A stretch of 64,000 bases of DNA from Virgibacillus profundi (GCF_002287375.1 NZ_NPOA01000001.1:496001-560000), one strand, 5' to 3'. Shown: positions 43,485 to 51,712, counted from the stretch's first letter. Numbers and translations are program-made. The notes: generated from the sequence alone by a model not told the origin.

Positions 43485-44672
43485 TTATGCTGGCTTACTC
43501 GCTTTCTTATAAAGATAAATGTACAGGACCATCGAAAGCAGCACGGAACCTGCTGATGTAGCGTATATCACACCATACCCATACATAAATGCAAGCTGCC
43601 CAAATACAATTGCTCCAATTCCAATTCCTAAGTCAAAAAAGGAGAAGAATGTTGCATTTGCCATCCCTTTGCGATTTCCCGGTGCCTGATCAACCGCCCA
43701 GGCCTGCAATGCCGGCTGAACAGAACCAAACCCCAAACCATATATTCCCGCAGCGATTAACATCGTTGTCATGTCAGGCAGCCATGATAATAAAAGCATC
43801 GCAATAAATATAAAGAAAGTTCCTGGCAAAAATACATATAAATGCCCTTTTTTATCATAAATTTTCCCTGCAAATGTACGTGATATCATTAGAAAAATAG
43901 CATATACCAGAAAATACAGCTCAATTCCATCAACATTTTGATTTGCTGCATGCAGCGGCAAAAACGTTGCAATTCCTCCGAAAGTAAAAGTAATAAAAAA
44001 TAATAGCAAAGATGGCTGAATTGCACTTTTTTCAAAGATATCAAATTTCACTGTAGCTGTTTTATGAGCAGATTCCTCCACTTTTTTATAGCGTATTTTG
44101 GTTGATAGAAGAAAGGCGACCAATCCACAGGAGGCACAGATTAAAAATAACTGTGGAAATGAAATAACACCAACTAATGTCAATCCAAGCGAAGGGCCAA
44201 ATGCTAGGGCAATATTACCTGATAAACCAAAGTAACCCATTCCCTCTCCACGGCGCTTCGGAGGAATCAAGTCAGTGGCAATCGTCCCTGTCGCAGTTGT
44301 GGAAAATCCCCAGCCTACCCCTTGCACAACTCTAATCATTAAAAGCAGTGCGATACCTGTAACCATTGAAAATGCACCAACTGACAGCACAAAAACAGCC
44401 AGTCCAAACATATAAACAAAGCGTCTCCCCTTTGATTCCAGTGAATGGCCAGCGTATGGACGCATGATTAAGGCTGAAAATGTAAATATTCCGACAATAA
44501 TTCCAACAATTTGGTCACTTCCTCCTAGCTCCTTTACGAACAAGGGAAGTGTCGGTAATGTCATTTGAAACCCTAGAAAAATAAAAAAATTAGCCAGACA
44601 TACAAGCACGAAATCGCGTGTCCATATTTTGTCTGGTTTTGTCATTGTTTGTGTATTCGATTGCGACCCCAT
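43485..44672 (-). CDS. MFS transporter
   Basis: A 395-aa 12-helix major facilitator. The loop 2-3 motif is AGHSLESKGRRFVYMFG, a degenerate motif A, and the helix-5 region GYFGLSGNIALAFGPSLGLTL fits motif C of exporters. It resembles the large group of Bacillus MFS drug or arabinose-type efflux proteins. GAAAGGAAGACATTT precedes the ATG. It heads a two-gene leftward unit with the LysE exporter. Substrate unknown. Confidence 0.9.
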   Translation of the reverse strand: MGSQSNTQTMTKPDKIWTRDFVLVCLANFFIFLGFQMTLPTLPLFVKELGGSDQIVGIIVGIFTFSALIMRPYAGHSLESKGRRFVYMFGLAVFVLSVGAFSMVTGIALLLMIRVVQGVGWGFSTTATGTIATDLIPPKRRGEGMGYFGLSGNIALAFGPSLGLTLVGVISFPQLFLICASCGLVAFLLSTKIRYKKVEESAHKTATVKFDIFEKSAIQPSLLLFFITFTFGGIATFLPLHAANQNVDGIELYFLVYAIFLMISRTFAGKIYDKKGHLYVFLPGTFFIFIAMLLLSWLPDMTTMLIAAGIYGLGFGSVQPALQAWAVDQAPGNRKGMANATFFSFFDLGIGIGAIVFGQLAFMYGYGVIYATSAGSVLLSMVLYIYLYKKASKPA

Positions 44673-44722
44673 AAATGTCTTCCTTTCTTCGATACTCGAA
44701 ACATATTATACAGGAGTGTTAT

Positions 44723-44803
44723 ATGAATTGGAATGGTTATATTATAGTAGTTACAGATGCAGATTTTAACCGAAAAGGTACTATTCCAACAGTGATGTTT
44801 TAA
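44723..44803 (+). CDS. Possible very small ORF (26 aa)
   Basis: ATG at 44723 with CAGGAG six bases before it; 26 codons to TAA (MNWNGYIIVVTDADFNRKGT and six more). The ribosome site is good but the peptide resembles nothing I know. It could be a remnant or leader. It lies just upstream of the predicted antisense RNA promoter. Confidence 0.25.
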   Translation: MNWNGYIIVVTDADFNRKGTIPTVMF

Positions 44804-44862
44804 TTAGTATGTAATCATTACAGCAACTGACGTATAATTATTTTATTTTCAGCTGAACATGG

Positions 44863-44868
44863 TATAAT
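44863..44868 (+). promoter_or_regulatory. Extended -10 of the predicted antitoxin RNA
   Basis: TGGTATAAT, a perfect extended -10 (TGnTATAAT), with a poor AT-rich -35 region. Transcription would start near 44875 and run towards the toxin gene's 3' end. Confidence 0.55.
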
Positions 44869-44874
44869 ATAATT

Positions 44875-45014
44875 AGAAACTTAATATATTAAAAAGAGCC
44901 CAGCTGTAACTGGGCTTTTGGATAAGCGGTTCCCCCAAAGGGATCGGCTACTGTATTACAGTATAGACCTCTCCTAATAACTTTTCAGGGCTAATAGGGA
45001 GGTCTATTTATTTT
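44875..45014 (+). ncRNA. Predicted antisense RNA (type I antitoxin, RatA/SR4-like position)
   Basis: A rightward transcript from the extended -10 would end at a hairpin of ATAGACCTC and GAGGTCTAT (44963-45007) followed by TTATTTTTG. It would overlap about 125 nt of the 3' part of the leftward toxin mRNA, including the last few codons. This convergent 3' overlap is the layout of the B. subtilis TxpA/RatA and BsrG/SR4 systems. Its boundaries are inferred from signals only. Confidence 0.5.
44889..44919 (-). terminator. Terminator of the toxin mRNA
   Basis: AAAAGAGCCCAG (44892-44903) pairs with CTGGGCTTTT (44910-44919). Leftward it is followed by TTTTTAATA. The toxin mRNA would be about 260 nt. 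Confidence 0.75.
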
Positions 45015-45099
45015 TGATCAACGTAATGACCAAAGCGAGTAGTGCAATCAGCAAGGTACCAAAACTTCCTAGTACCATCAAGACCTCATACATACTCAT
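45004..45099 (-). CDS. Holin-like type I toxin (Hol_Tox/TxpA-BsrG family)
   Basis: A 31-aa peptide, MSMYEVLMVLGSFGTLLIAL then LALVITLIKNK. It fits the holin-like toxin pattern (M..YEAL.LM..FGT.I..LL.LVV.LI): a Tyr-Glu near the start, one transmembrane helix and a short basic end. These toxins insert in the cell's own membrane. The ribosome site AAAAAGGGGGTGATGCTT is typical of the family. I start at 45099 (8-nt spacing); an in-frame ATG at 45105 lies too close to the site. An extended -10 (TATACT, 45167-45162) and a LexA box lie upstream, and an antisense RNA is predicted over the 3' end. Confidence 0.85.
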   Translation of the reverse strand: MSMYEVLMVLGSFGTLLIALLALVITLIKNK

Positions 45100-45161
45100 A
45101 AGCATCACCCCCTTTTTAAAAGGGTTAGCCGACCGCCCATAAAAAAACATTATCCATTGTT

Positions 45162-45192
45162 AGTATACCACACATATATAGAACATATGTTC
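45162..45192 (-). promoter_or_regulatory. Toxin promoter with LexA (DinR/SOS) box
   Basis: GAACATATGTTC (45181-45192) is a perfect match to the core of the Bacillus SOS box GAACRNRYGTTC and is fully palindromic. On the minus strand it is followed 13 bp later by TATACT (45167-45162). It covers the -35 region, so LexA binding should block the toxin promoter until DNA damage. Confidence 0.75.
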
Positions 45193-45197
45193 TTTTT

Positions 45198-45914
45198 TCA
45201 GAATTGTTGAAGCAACAAATAGACCCCGGTGAAAAACAAAAGACCATATGTCAACAGACGAAATAATTTCTGATTAATCCACTTAAATAATATCTGTCCA
45301 ACAATTAATCCAATAATTACAAGCGGTAGCCCCTTCAAGCCGGAAATCCAAATCTCTTTTGATGTCCCTGCAAATATTACCTGGATGATTAAGCTTACAA
45401 AATAAATAAATAAATAAAACGCCAATGTTGTTGCACGTAATTGTTCCTTTGTTGTATCAGTACCGGAAAAGTACAATAAAATTGGCGGTCCCGGCATGCC
45501 GATACTTGTCGTAAATGCTCCGGACAGTCCCCCAACAGCAAAATCCCGATTTGTTGTACGAGAAATGCGGAAATTAAGTATTAGCAGTGTTGTCAGAACT
45601 AAAATTAAAATACTGACTCCGAGTTTAAGAAAAGTCGTGTCGATTAAAGAAAATACAGTGATCCCTACCGGCAGTCCAACAATGCTGCCAATTATAAACT
45701 TTTTCATTATCCCTTTATCGACATCATGTCTGATTTTCATAATCAATGCACAGGAAATAACCAGCGATAATATTAGGTTAATTTGTATGGCTTCCCTTGG
45801 TTCAAACATAATTAATAAAAATGGGGTCGCCATAATCGAGAAACCAAAACCGGTACTGGTTTGCAGTATGGAAGCAAGCAAAATAATACAACTAAATAAA
45901 ATAAAAGAGTCCAA
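45198..45914 (-). CDS. TauE/SafE family sulfite/organosulfonate exporter-like membrane protein
   Basis: A 238-aa protein with about eight helices. The start ILLASILQTSTGFGFSIMATPFLL and the mid-protein AVGGLSGAFTTSIGMPGPPILLYFSG are the two TauE/SafE repeats with the conserved Gly/Pro motif. The family moves sulfite, sulfoacetate or other anions. The start codon is TTG (45914), six bases after GGGTG. The stop is only 6 bp from the LexA box of the downstream toxin gene. Confidence 0.9.
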   Translation of the reverse strand: MDSFILFSCIILLASILQTSTGFGFSIMATPFLLIMFEPREAIQINLILSLVISCALIMKIRHDVDKGIMKKFIIGSIVGLPVGITVFSLIDTTFLKLGVSILILVLTTLLILNFRISRTTNRDFAVGGLSGAFTTSIGMPGPPILLYFSGTDTTKEQLRATTLAFYLFIYFVSLIIQVIFAGTSKEIWISGLKGLPLVIIGLIVGQILFKWINQKLFRLLTYGLLFFTGVYLLLQQF

Positions 45915-45965
45915 TTAAAACACCCACAATTTAAAAGTAATAACATTAATAGTAACACAACGAAG

Positions 45966-45998
45966 AATGGCCGGGGAATGAATCCCGGGCCATTTTTT
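45966..45998. terminator. Intrinsic terminator between sodC and tauE
   Basis: AATGGCC and GGGA pair with TCCC and GGCCATT (one mismatch). Rightward a run of seven T follows; leftward CTTCGTT follows. It probably ends sodC. Confidence 0.7.
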
Positions 45999-46004
45999 TA
46001 AAAC

Positions 46005-46637
46005 CTATTCACCAATCACTCCACATGCAATCCTGTCTCCCGCATCACCAGAGGGCTGTGATTTATTATCATCTGCCTTGGAGTGAATCATGAGCGCTGT
46101 TCCGCCTTCCTTATACAATGAATTATCCTGATCTTTCTCCAATGTAACCATTTCTGCAGTTACATCCACATTTGCCGTTCCATCTTCAGCAACATCAATA
46201 TTCGGAAGATCTCCGGCATGTGGTCCTTCGGGGTCATCAAAACCGTGGTTGGCATCAGTTGGGTTGAAATGTCCACCGGCTGATTTAAAATCAGGGACTT
46301 CACAATTACCGGTTTCGTGGATATGAAAACCATGTGTCCCTGCTGGAAGATCAGTTCCTTCGAGTGTGATATCAACTCCTGTATCGCCTTTCATAAGTGT
46401 TGCTATTGCAACTACATTCCCTTCTGCATCATTCAAGGAAACCAATACCTCTTCCTCTTCTGTTGCATTGTCAGTTTGTTCCTCACCCGATTCACCAGAT
46501 CCGTTATTATTTTCCTGTTCTTCCTGACTCTGCTTGTCCTGATCCGCATTATCCTGCTGTTCCTCTTCAGTCCCACCACAAGCTGATAGCATAATAGCAA
46601 TCACTGCAGTGAATAGAAATAAGATCCAACGTTTCAT
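46005..46637 (-). CDS. sodC: Superoxide dismutase [Cu-Zn], lipoprotein
   Basis: A 210-aa surface enzyme that dismutates superoxide. The lipobox is LSAC with C20, followed by a Gln/Glu/Asn-rich linker (21-62) and the SOD domain. All metal ligands are present: H105 and H107 (GFHIHETG), H123, H131, H140 and D143 (GPHAGD), and H185 (MIHSK). The disulfide pair is C112-C205 and the guiding arginine is R202 (GDRIACG). From memory, B. subtilis YojM lacks two copper ligands; this one does not, so it should be active. Monocistronic with GAGGGAG upstream. Confidence 0.95.
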   Translation of the reverse strand: MKRWILFLFTAVIAIMLSACGGTEEEQQDNADQDKQSQEEQENNNGSGESGEEQTDNATEEEEVLVSLNDAEGNVVAIATLMKGDTGVDITLEGTDLPAGTHGFHIHETGNCEVPDFKSAGGHFNPTDANHGFDDPEGPHAGDLPNIDVAEDGTANVDVTAEMVTLEKDQDNSLYKEGGTALMIHSKADDNKSQPSGDAGDRIACGVIGE

Positions 46638-46798
46638 ATTAGTATTTAGCTCCCTCCAAGATAGTTATATACATTTTCCACAAACAGGAAGTAATTTAAA
46701 CATATTTACTATAATCTCGTTCCTTATCCCTATTGCTAGTAAGTTTCCCGTGAAAAACCTATACTTAAGGAAAGATACTACCTGAGGAGGTTACTTAC

Positions 46799-47173
46799 AT
46801 GGGTATTTTTGATGGAATGATGGGAAATGCATCAGAGATTTCAGCAGGTGATGCGGAGAAGGAACTTACCGAATTACTTACTTCTTCAGAAAAAGTAGAA
46901 CATGCCTACAAATTAATTCGTGATTTATTCGTCTTCACCAACAAACGACTCATACTGGTTGACAAGCAAGGCGTAACAGGAAAGAAAATGGAGTATCATT
47001 CGATTCCCTACAAAAGTATTACACATTTTTCCGTAGAAACAGCGGAGACGTTTGATCTGGAAGCCGAACTAAAAATCTGGGTATCAGGCAATAGCGTCCC
47101 AATCCAAAAAACATTCAACAAACAGCTTAATATTTATCATGTTCAGAGTGTTCTAGCATCATATGTTTGTTAA
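46799..47173 (+). CDS. Bacterial PH-domain protein
   Basis: A 124-aa cytosolic protein with the bPH pattern: EKVEHAYKLIRDLFVFTNKRLILVDKQGVTGKKMEYHSIPYKSITHFSVETA. These small one-domain PH proteins (YvbH/YyaB-like) are of unknown function. The start has a strong TGAGGAGGTTACTTAC. Monocistronic, ending in a shared terminator with the convergent doxX-like gene. Confidence 0.9.
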   Translation: MGIFDGMMGNASEISAGDAEKELTELLTSSEKVEHAYKLIRDLFVFTNKRLILVDKQGVTGKKMEYHSIPYKSITHFSVETAETFDLEAELKIWVSGNSVPIQKTFNKQLNIYHVQSVLASYVC

Positions 47174-47245
47174 TTGAAAGTCAGATTGAGTGAGAAGTTT
47201 TCTTAGGAACTTTTGCAGAAAAAGCCATCAAAGCTCTTCTCACGC

Positions 47246-47282
47246 AAAAACAGATCCCGTCATTTAGACAGGATCTGTTTTT
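47246..47282. terminator. Bidirectional intrinsic terminator
   Basis: AAAAACAGATCC (47246-47257) pairs with GGATCTGTTTTT (47271-47282). It serves the PH gene and the convergent DoxX-like gene. Confidence 0.85.
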
Positions 47283-47294
47283 GTTAGTTAATTA

Positions 47295-47810
47295 TTATGC
47301 AACTGCAACTTCTTCTTTCCGCTTTTTATTCTTGGCAGTTGGAGTATGACCTTTCAAGAAAGGAAGAATCCATCTGTCCAGTCCAAATCTTCCAGCATTA
47401 TAGCCTGCAACGATTAGGAATACTGTAATCAATACCATCTGTGCGTTTGTGCTTACTGTTCCACTGAAAAGAAATGCGAAGTTCATAGTAATTCCCATAA
47501 GTGCTGCAAAGTTAGTAAAAATACCTAGAATAAGTGCAATACCTACTAAAAACTCTCCCCACATTACCATAAAGCTAAACAATTCAGCGTTTGGCAAAGC
47601 TACTGCTTCCAGAAATGTTGCCCACCAGCCTTGAATTGCTGGATTTTCTCCACCCGCACCTGCAATAGCTCCCTGAATAAATCCACTTGCGTCAAATCCT
47701 CCACCGGTTATTTTTCCAAATCCACCAGTCAGCCATTGATATCCGATATAGATCCTTAGAAAAGTTAAAATCCCTGCAACTATTTTATTATTACGAATAA
47801 AATTCATCAT
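47295..47810 (-). CDS. DoxX family membrane protein
   Basis: A 171-aa protein with four helices and the DoxX pattern: GILTFLRIYIGYQWLTGGFGKITG at the start, MVMWGEFLVGIALILGIFTNFAALMGITMNFAFLFSGTVS in the middle. DoxX proteins are linked to thiosulfate or quinone redox processes but most are uncharacterised. The ATG at 47810 has AAAGGAG nine bases before it. The C-terminus is basic (KNKKRKEEVAVA). Monocistronic. Confidence 0.9.
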   Translation of the reverse strand: MMNFIRNNKIVAGILTFLRIYIGYQWLTGGFGKITGGGFDASGFIQGAIAGAGGENPAIQGWWATFLEAVALPNAELFSFMVMWGEFLVGIALILGIFTNFAALMGITMNFAFLFSGTVSTNAQMVLITVFLIVAGYNAGRFGLDRWILPFLKGHTPTAKNKKRKEEVAVA

Positions 47811-47940
47811 TACTTCCATCTCCTTTTAATAATTTATTATTTCCTTGTTCACTATTTCACAATATATTGTAAATGTATTTCCTTGGTACACTTATATAAT
47901 AACATGATTTTATAATATGGAAATAAGTTTGTGCACAATT

Positions 47941-48159
47941 TCACAATGTTGCAACAAAGTTATGGCAAAAATGTGAACGACTAGAATTCTTTATTCCACA
48001 TATCAGCGGTTTTAGTGGTTTTAACACGCCACATTCCACTAGAAATACTCCAACAAGCAGTCCCAACACGAGCCCAGGAAGAACATCCCACACATTTAGA
48101 AATAACGAAGAGCCAATTGTAGGATTCCTTTTTGTTCTGTAAGAAAAAATATCATACTG
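47941..48159 (-). pseudogene. Possible relic of a membrane-protein gene
   Basis: On the minus strand the frame is open between stops for 73 codons but has no start with a ribosome site. It encodes a helix-like stretch (SLFLNVWDVLPGLVLGLL, then VGVFLVECGVLKPLKPL) that looks like part of a permease. The rest of the 450-bp gap holds the padR promoter. Weak evidence. Confidence 0.3.
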
Positions 48160-48186
48160 TTAATGTATCAAATTATGATATAACTC

Positions 48187-48215
48187 TAGACATATATATC
48201 ACATCATGATATATT
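48187..48215 (+). promoter_or_regulatory. padR operon promoter with palindromic operator
   Basis: TAGACA (48187-48192), a 17-bp spacer and TATATT (48210-48215). The inverted repeat ATATATCA-CATCA-TGATATAT (48194-48214) fills the spacer and -10, an ideal position for autorepression. More TGATAT-like half-sites lie at about 48172 and 48239. Confidence 0.65.
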
Positions 48216-48270
48216 GTTTTTAGATATATATCGTTTTCTGATATGTCATAAATATAATGAAGGTGATTGA

Positions 48271-48582
48271 TTGAAGAAAACTGAGCAATTAACAGATTCA
48301 ATGTCTTATATTATGGCTGCTTTAACTAAACCAAGGCATGGTTACGCCATTATGAACTTAATTGAAGAAACAACAAAAGGGGCAATTACTATAGGTCCTG
48401 CTTCCATGTACACGATTATTAAAAAGTTATTAAAGCAAGAATGGATTTATTTGTATGACGAGTCGAATTCAAGACGTAAAACATATCTGCTTACTGAAAA
48501 GGGCAGAGAGGTATTAGGAGAAGATTTGAAGGTAAGAAAATTAATGATTCAATTAGCGGAGACTGGACTCGAGGAGGCCTAA
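48271..48582 (+). CDS. PadR family transcriptional regulator
   Basis: A 103-aa winged-helix protein of the short PadR type: MSYIMAALTKPRHGYAIMNLIEETTKGAITIGPASMYTIIKKLLKQEWI then SRRKTYLLTEKGREVL. PadR proteins are ligand-responsive repressors that often control the transporter genes next to them. Start is TTG at 48271 after GAAGGTGA. It heads a rightward operon with DUF2812, a small ORF and an ABC transporter. The palindrome in its promoter is the probable operator. Confidence 0.93.
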   Translation: MKKTEQLTDSMSYIMAALTKPRHGYAIMNLIEETTKGAITIGPASMYTIIKKLLKQEWIYLYDESNSRRKTYLLTEKGREVLGEDLKVRKLMIQLAETGLEEA

Positions 48583-48584
48583 GA

Positions 48585-49307
48585 ATGAGACAAACAAAGT
48601 ATATTACGTCAGGTGGGTTAGCTTTCTCTGAGAAGAAGGACATGGAAAAATTACGCAGCTATTCATTCAAGGGATGGCATGTCAGTAAATTTACATTTAT
48701 GGGATATACGCTTGAAAAAGGAGTAAGCTCAGATTATATCTACAGTCTAGATTATCGTTGGTTAAATGATGATGATGAAGAGGAATACTTTGAGTTTTTT
48801 TCATCTGCTGGATGGTCACATGTTACCTCAGAAGGAAATATTCATTTATTTAGGGCGCACCCTGGTACAAAGCCGATTTATACTGACCGTGAAACAACGG
48901 TTGAAAAGTATGAAAACTCAACTGTGGGCATGTTAAAATTTGCAATTCCGTTAGTTTTAATAACAGCACTCGTATGGGTTGTAGCAATGATAGTCTCTGG
49001 CACCTTAAAATCAATACTTCTTGTAGCAGCTGTAATTCTCAGTGCAATTGTCGTACCAACAGTTTGGACTGTAATCACAGCATACAGTAACAAATGGAAG
49101 GTAGAAGGAAGAAGAGGATTGGGCAATCTAGGGAAAACTATACCATTCCTATTCTTATTAATAGCTGTTATTATTTTGTTATTTGGCGTTGGTACAGGCG
49201 CTACAGTTGACATCTTAACATCTATGATGATTGGAGGGATTGCACTTCCAACTGCTATTTGGCTCATCATGTCCCTTTATCATAAAATCGGGGGGAAGAG
49301 AGGTTAG
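48585..49307 (+). CDS. DUF2812 membrane protein
   Basis: A 240-aa protein. The N-terminal soluble DUF2812 part (MEKLRSYSFKGWHVSKFTFMGYTLEKG and DYIYSLDYRW) is followed by about four helices. DUF2812 proteins are regularly encoded next to a PadR regulator and are thought to respond to the cell surface or membrane state; the role is unknown. It lies 2 bp after the padR stop, with GAGGAGGCC at the junction. Confidence 0.9.
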   Translation: MRQTKYITSGGLAFSEKKDMEKLRSYSFKGWHVSKFTFMGYTLEKGVSSDYIYSLDYRWLNDDDEEEYFEFFSSAGWSHVTSEGNIHLFRAHPGTKPIYTDRETTVEKYENSTVGMLKFAIPLVLITALVWVVAMIVSGTLKSILLVAAVILSAIVVPTVWTVITAYSNKWKVEGRRGLGNLGKTIPFLFLLIAVIILLFGVGTGATVDILTSMMIGGIALPTAIWLIMSLYHKIGGKRG

Positions 49308-49318
49308 AAAAGAAAAAG

Positions 49319-49462
49319 CTGAATCTTGCGGACTATTTATCCGTATTACAGAATGGAAAGTTGATTGGTACATTTGAAAAGGAAGAATTAATTGGAGGAT
49401 ACCGGCGCTATTGGATGAAAGTATGTTGGAATGGACAGACGCACTACGTCCAAGTCCGGTAG
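49319..49462 (+). other. 47-codon open frame without canonical start
   Basis: Directly after DUF2812 an open frame encodes KKLNLADYLSVLQNGKLIGT then FEKEELIGGYRRYWMKVCWN and ends HYVQVR. Composition looks coding, and a GGGGGGAAGAGAGG purine block lies just upstream, but there is no ATG, GTG or TTG before codon 17; CTG at 49319 is the only candidate. It may be a relic or a rare-start small protein. Confidence 0.3.
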
Positions 49463-49495
49463 AAATTATTAGAGGGAAAGGAAGAATAACACCAC

Positions 49496-50428
49496 ATGGA
49501 AACAATGTTATCTGTAGAAAGTCTCGGTAAATCATTTAAAGACAAACAAGTAATTTCAAACATCTCCTTTGAGGTTCAAAAAGGGGAAATCATGGCTATT
49601 CTTGGTCCGAATGGTGCTGGGAAGTCAACAACAATCCGAAATATTATGGGGATCATGTATCCGGATGAAGGATCGATTGTTTTTCAAAATAGTAATGGAA
49701 AAGATATTCCCCGTCATATCATTGGATATTTGCCAGAAGAACGAGGACTTTATAAAAATGTAAAAGTAATGGATATTCTGCTTTATTTAGCGGAACTCAA
49801 GGATTATCCACTGGACAAAGCGAAGGAACGTGCGCTTGCTTATTTGAAAAAATTCGATTTGGAAGGAAAAGAAAAAGTCTCCGTTGAAGAGTTGTCGAAA
49901 GGAATGGGACAAAAAGTACAATTTATTGCTTCGATTATTCATGAACCAGAGCTACTTATTTTAGATGAGCCCTTTTCCGGACTCGATCCTGTCAGCCAGG
50001 AATTATTCAAAGATGAAATTCGTAATTTAGCGGATAATGGAACAGCAATCCTCCTATCCTCCCATCAAATGAACCTGGTGGAGGAAATGGCTGACAGGTT
50101 ATTCATGATTCATCGCGGGCAGAAGGTGATCTACGGGACGATGGAAGATGTAAAAACACAATATGCGAACTTTAAGTGTACAATTCACGGAAAAAACGAT
50201 CTTTATGATTTAGAACGTATACCGGAAGTTCAGCGTGTGGAACAAAATGACAACACATCTATTCTTTATTTATCCAAAGATGTTCAGCCAACTATTTGGT
50301 TGAGAAATCTGCCTGAGGATATCGTCATCCAGGAACTGGCTATCGACCGGGTTTCGCTTCATGAAATCTTCATCGATATTGCCACAGATAAGAATTTGTT
50401 TCAGGAAGCAGGTGAAGTGAATGCGTAA
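49496..50428 (+). CDS. ABC transporter ATP-binding protein (NatA/YhaQ-like)
   Basis: A 310-aa ATPase: Walker A GPNGAGKST, signature LSKGMGQKVQFIASI (SKGMGQ in place of SGGQ, common in this group), Walker B LLILDEPFSGLDPVS, and a C-terminal DUF4162-like extension. It pairs with the ABC-2 permease encoded next, which overlaps by 8 bp. The group includes NatA and YhaQ, linked to sodium or drug efflux. The ATG follows AAAGGAAGA. It belongs to the PadR operon, so induction by a membrane-active or hydrophobic compound is likely. Confidence 0.93.
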   Translation: METMLSVESLGKSFKDKQVISNISFEVQKGEIMAILGPNGAGKSTTIRNIMGIMYPDEGSIVFQNSNGKDIPRHIIGYLPEERGLYKNVKVMDILLYLAELKDYPLDKAKERALAYLKKFDLEGKEKVSVEELSKGMGQKVQFIASIIHEPELLILDEPFSGLDPVSQELFKDEIRNLADNGTAILLSSHQMNLVEEMADRLFMIHRGQKVIYGTMEDVKTQYANFKCTIHGKNDLYDLERIPEVQRVEQNDNTSILYLSKDVQPTIWLRNLPEDIVIQELAIDRVSLHEIFIDIATDKNLFQEAGEVNA

Positions 50429-51662
50429 CACAATGAAAGTAGCTAAATGGGAAATTAAACGAAACATGAAAAATAAAACATTTCTTATTGGGATGTTTTT
50501 AACACCTGTACTGATCATTGGTTTTATACTTATAGGGTATTTGTTTAATGATTCAGATAGTGAAGAAGCGGAAACTACAAAGGTAATTGTAAATGATCAA
50601 TTAGATGTTTTCTCTGAGCTTCAAGCAACCGCCGATCAAGCTGGATTTAACTGGCAAATGCATCAAACGGAACTGGAAGAGTCCAAGGTGAAAAGTGAGT
50701 TGGATGGCACCGAAAATACGGCTTACTTATTTATAGACGATCGTGCTATGACTGAGGGAAGTGTACCCGTATATACGAGTGAAGAGATAGATCAATTTTT
50801 TATCAATCAAGTTCAAGTATTGGAAACGCCGCTTAAAGCATTACAAATGAAACAACTTGGATTATCCGATGCGGAGCTGGCAATCGCCTCAAGTGGGATT
50901 TCCTTTGAAGAGGCAGCCAATGAAAATGTTGCAGTAACAGAAGAAGCTGATACAGAGGAAGCGCTCGGTGCAGATCCGATGGAACGTATTGTACCAGGCG
51001 CATTTGCCGGGTTTATCATGCTTTCAATCGTTTTTACGGGTATGGCAATATTCCAAAGTGCTTCCCAGGAAAAGAAAGATAAAATTGCTGAAATCATTTT
51101 ATCATCACTAACACCAGCAGAATTAATGCAAGGAAAGATCGTCGGATATTTCGTACTAGGAATTATCCAATCTGTAGTCTCTATCGGGCTAGTATTGCCT
51201 GTCCTTATATGGAGGATAGATATCCCGATCATGGAATATTTATTAGTACCTGAGCTTGCATTATTAATCGGTATCGCCATTCTGGGCTTTTTGCTATTTG
51301 CATCCATTTTTGTTGGAATTGGAGCAACCATGGCGGATATCTCTACAGCCGGGAACTTCCAGGGTATGGTTATGATGCTGCCATTCTTACCATTTATCTT
51401 TATTGGACCTGTTGCAAGTGATCCAAGTGGATTAATGGCACAAATCGGCACCTATATTCCATTTACATCTCCAGGGGTCTTACTCCTTCGCCTATCCATG
51501 TTAGATGAATGGCCGTGGATGGAAATAGTAATTTCATTAGCTATTTTAATCGTAAGTGTCTGGATCTTTATGAAACTGGCAGGGAAAATTTTCAAAGTGG
51601 GAATTTTAATGTATGGGAAAAATGCTACACCAGGCGAGATTTGGAAGTGGATTCGTGCGTAA
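50421..51662 (+). CDS. ABC-2 type permease (NatB/YhaP-like)
   Basis: A 413-aa permease: N-terminal helix after a basic start (VAKWEIKRNMKNKTFLIGMFLTPVLIIGFILIGYLF), an extracytoplasmic domain of about 140 residues, then five or six helices (IVPGAFAGFIMLSIVFTGMAI onward). This is the NatB/YhaP layout of the CcmB/ABC-2 superfamily. It forms an exporter with the upstream ATPase. The start lies inside the end of that gene. A terminator that also serves the convergent 43-aa gene follows. Confidence 0.92.
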   Translation: MRNTMKVAKWEIKRNMKNKTFLIGMFLTPVLIIGFILIGYLFNDSDSEEAETTKVIVNDQLDVFSELQATADQAGFNWQMHQTELEESKVKSELDGTENTAYLFIDDRAMTEGSVPVYTSEEIDQFFINQVQVLETPLKALQMKQLGLSDAELAIASSGISFEEAANENVAVTEEADTEEALGADPMERIVPGAFAGFIMLSIVFTGMAIFQSASQEKKDKIAEIILSSLTPAELMQGKIVGYFVLGIIQSVVSIGLVLPVLIWRIDIPIMEYLLVPELALLIGIAILGFLLFASIFVGIGATMADISTAGNFQGMVMMLPFLPFIFIGPVASDPSGLMAQIGTYIPFTSPGVLLLRLSMLDEWPWMEIVISLAILIVSVWIFMKLAGKIFKVGILMYGKNATPGEIWKWIRA

Positions 51663-51677
51663 GTAATAGTCTTAGTC

Positions 51678-51712
51678 AAAGTGGAGCGCTTGATGATGTG
51701 CTCCACTTTTTA
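51678..51712. terminator. Intrinsic terminator of the PadR-ABC operon
   Basis: AAAGTGGAGC (51678-51687) pairs with GCTCCACTTT (51700-51709), then TTAA. The right edge overlaps the stop codon of the convergent small gene. Confidence 0.8.
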
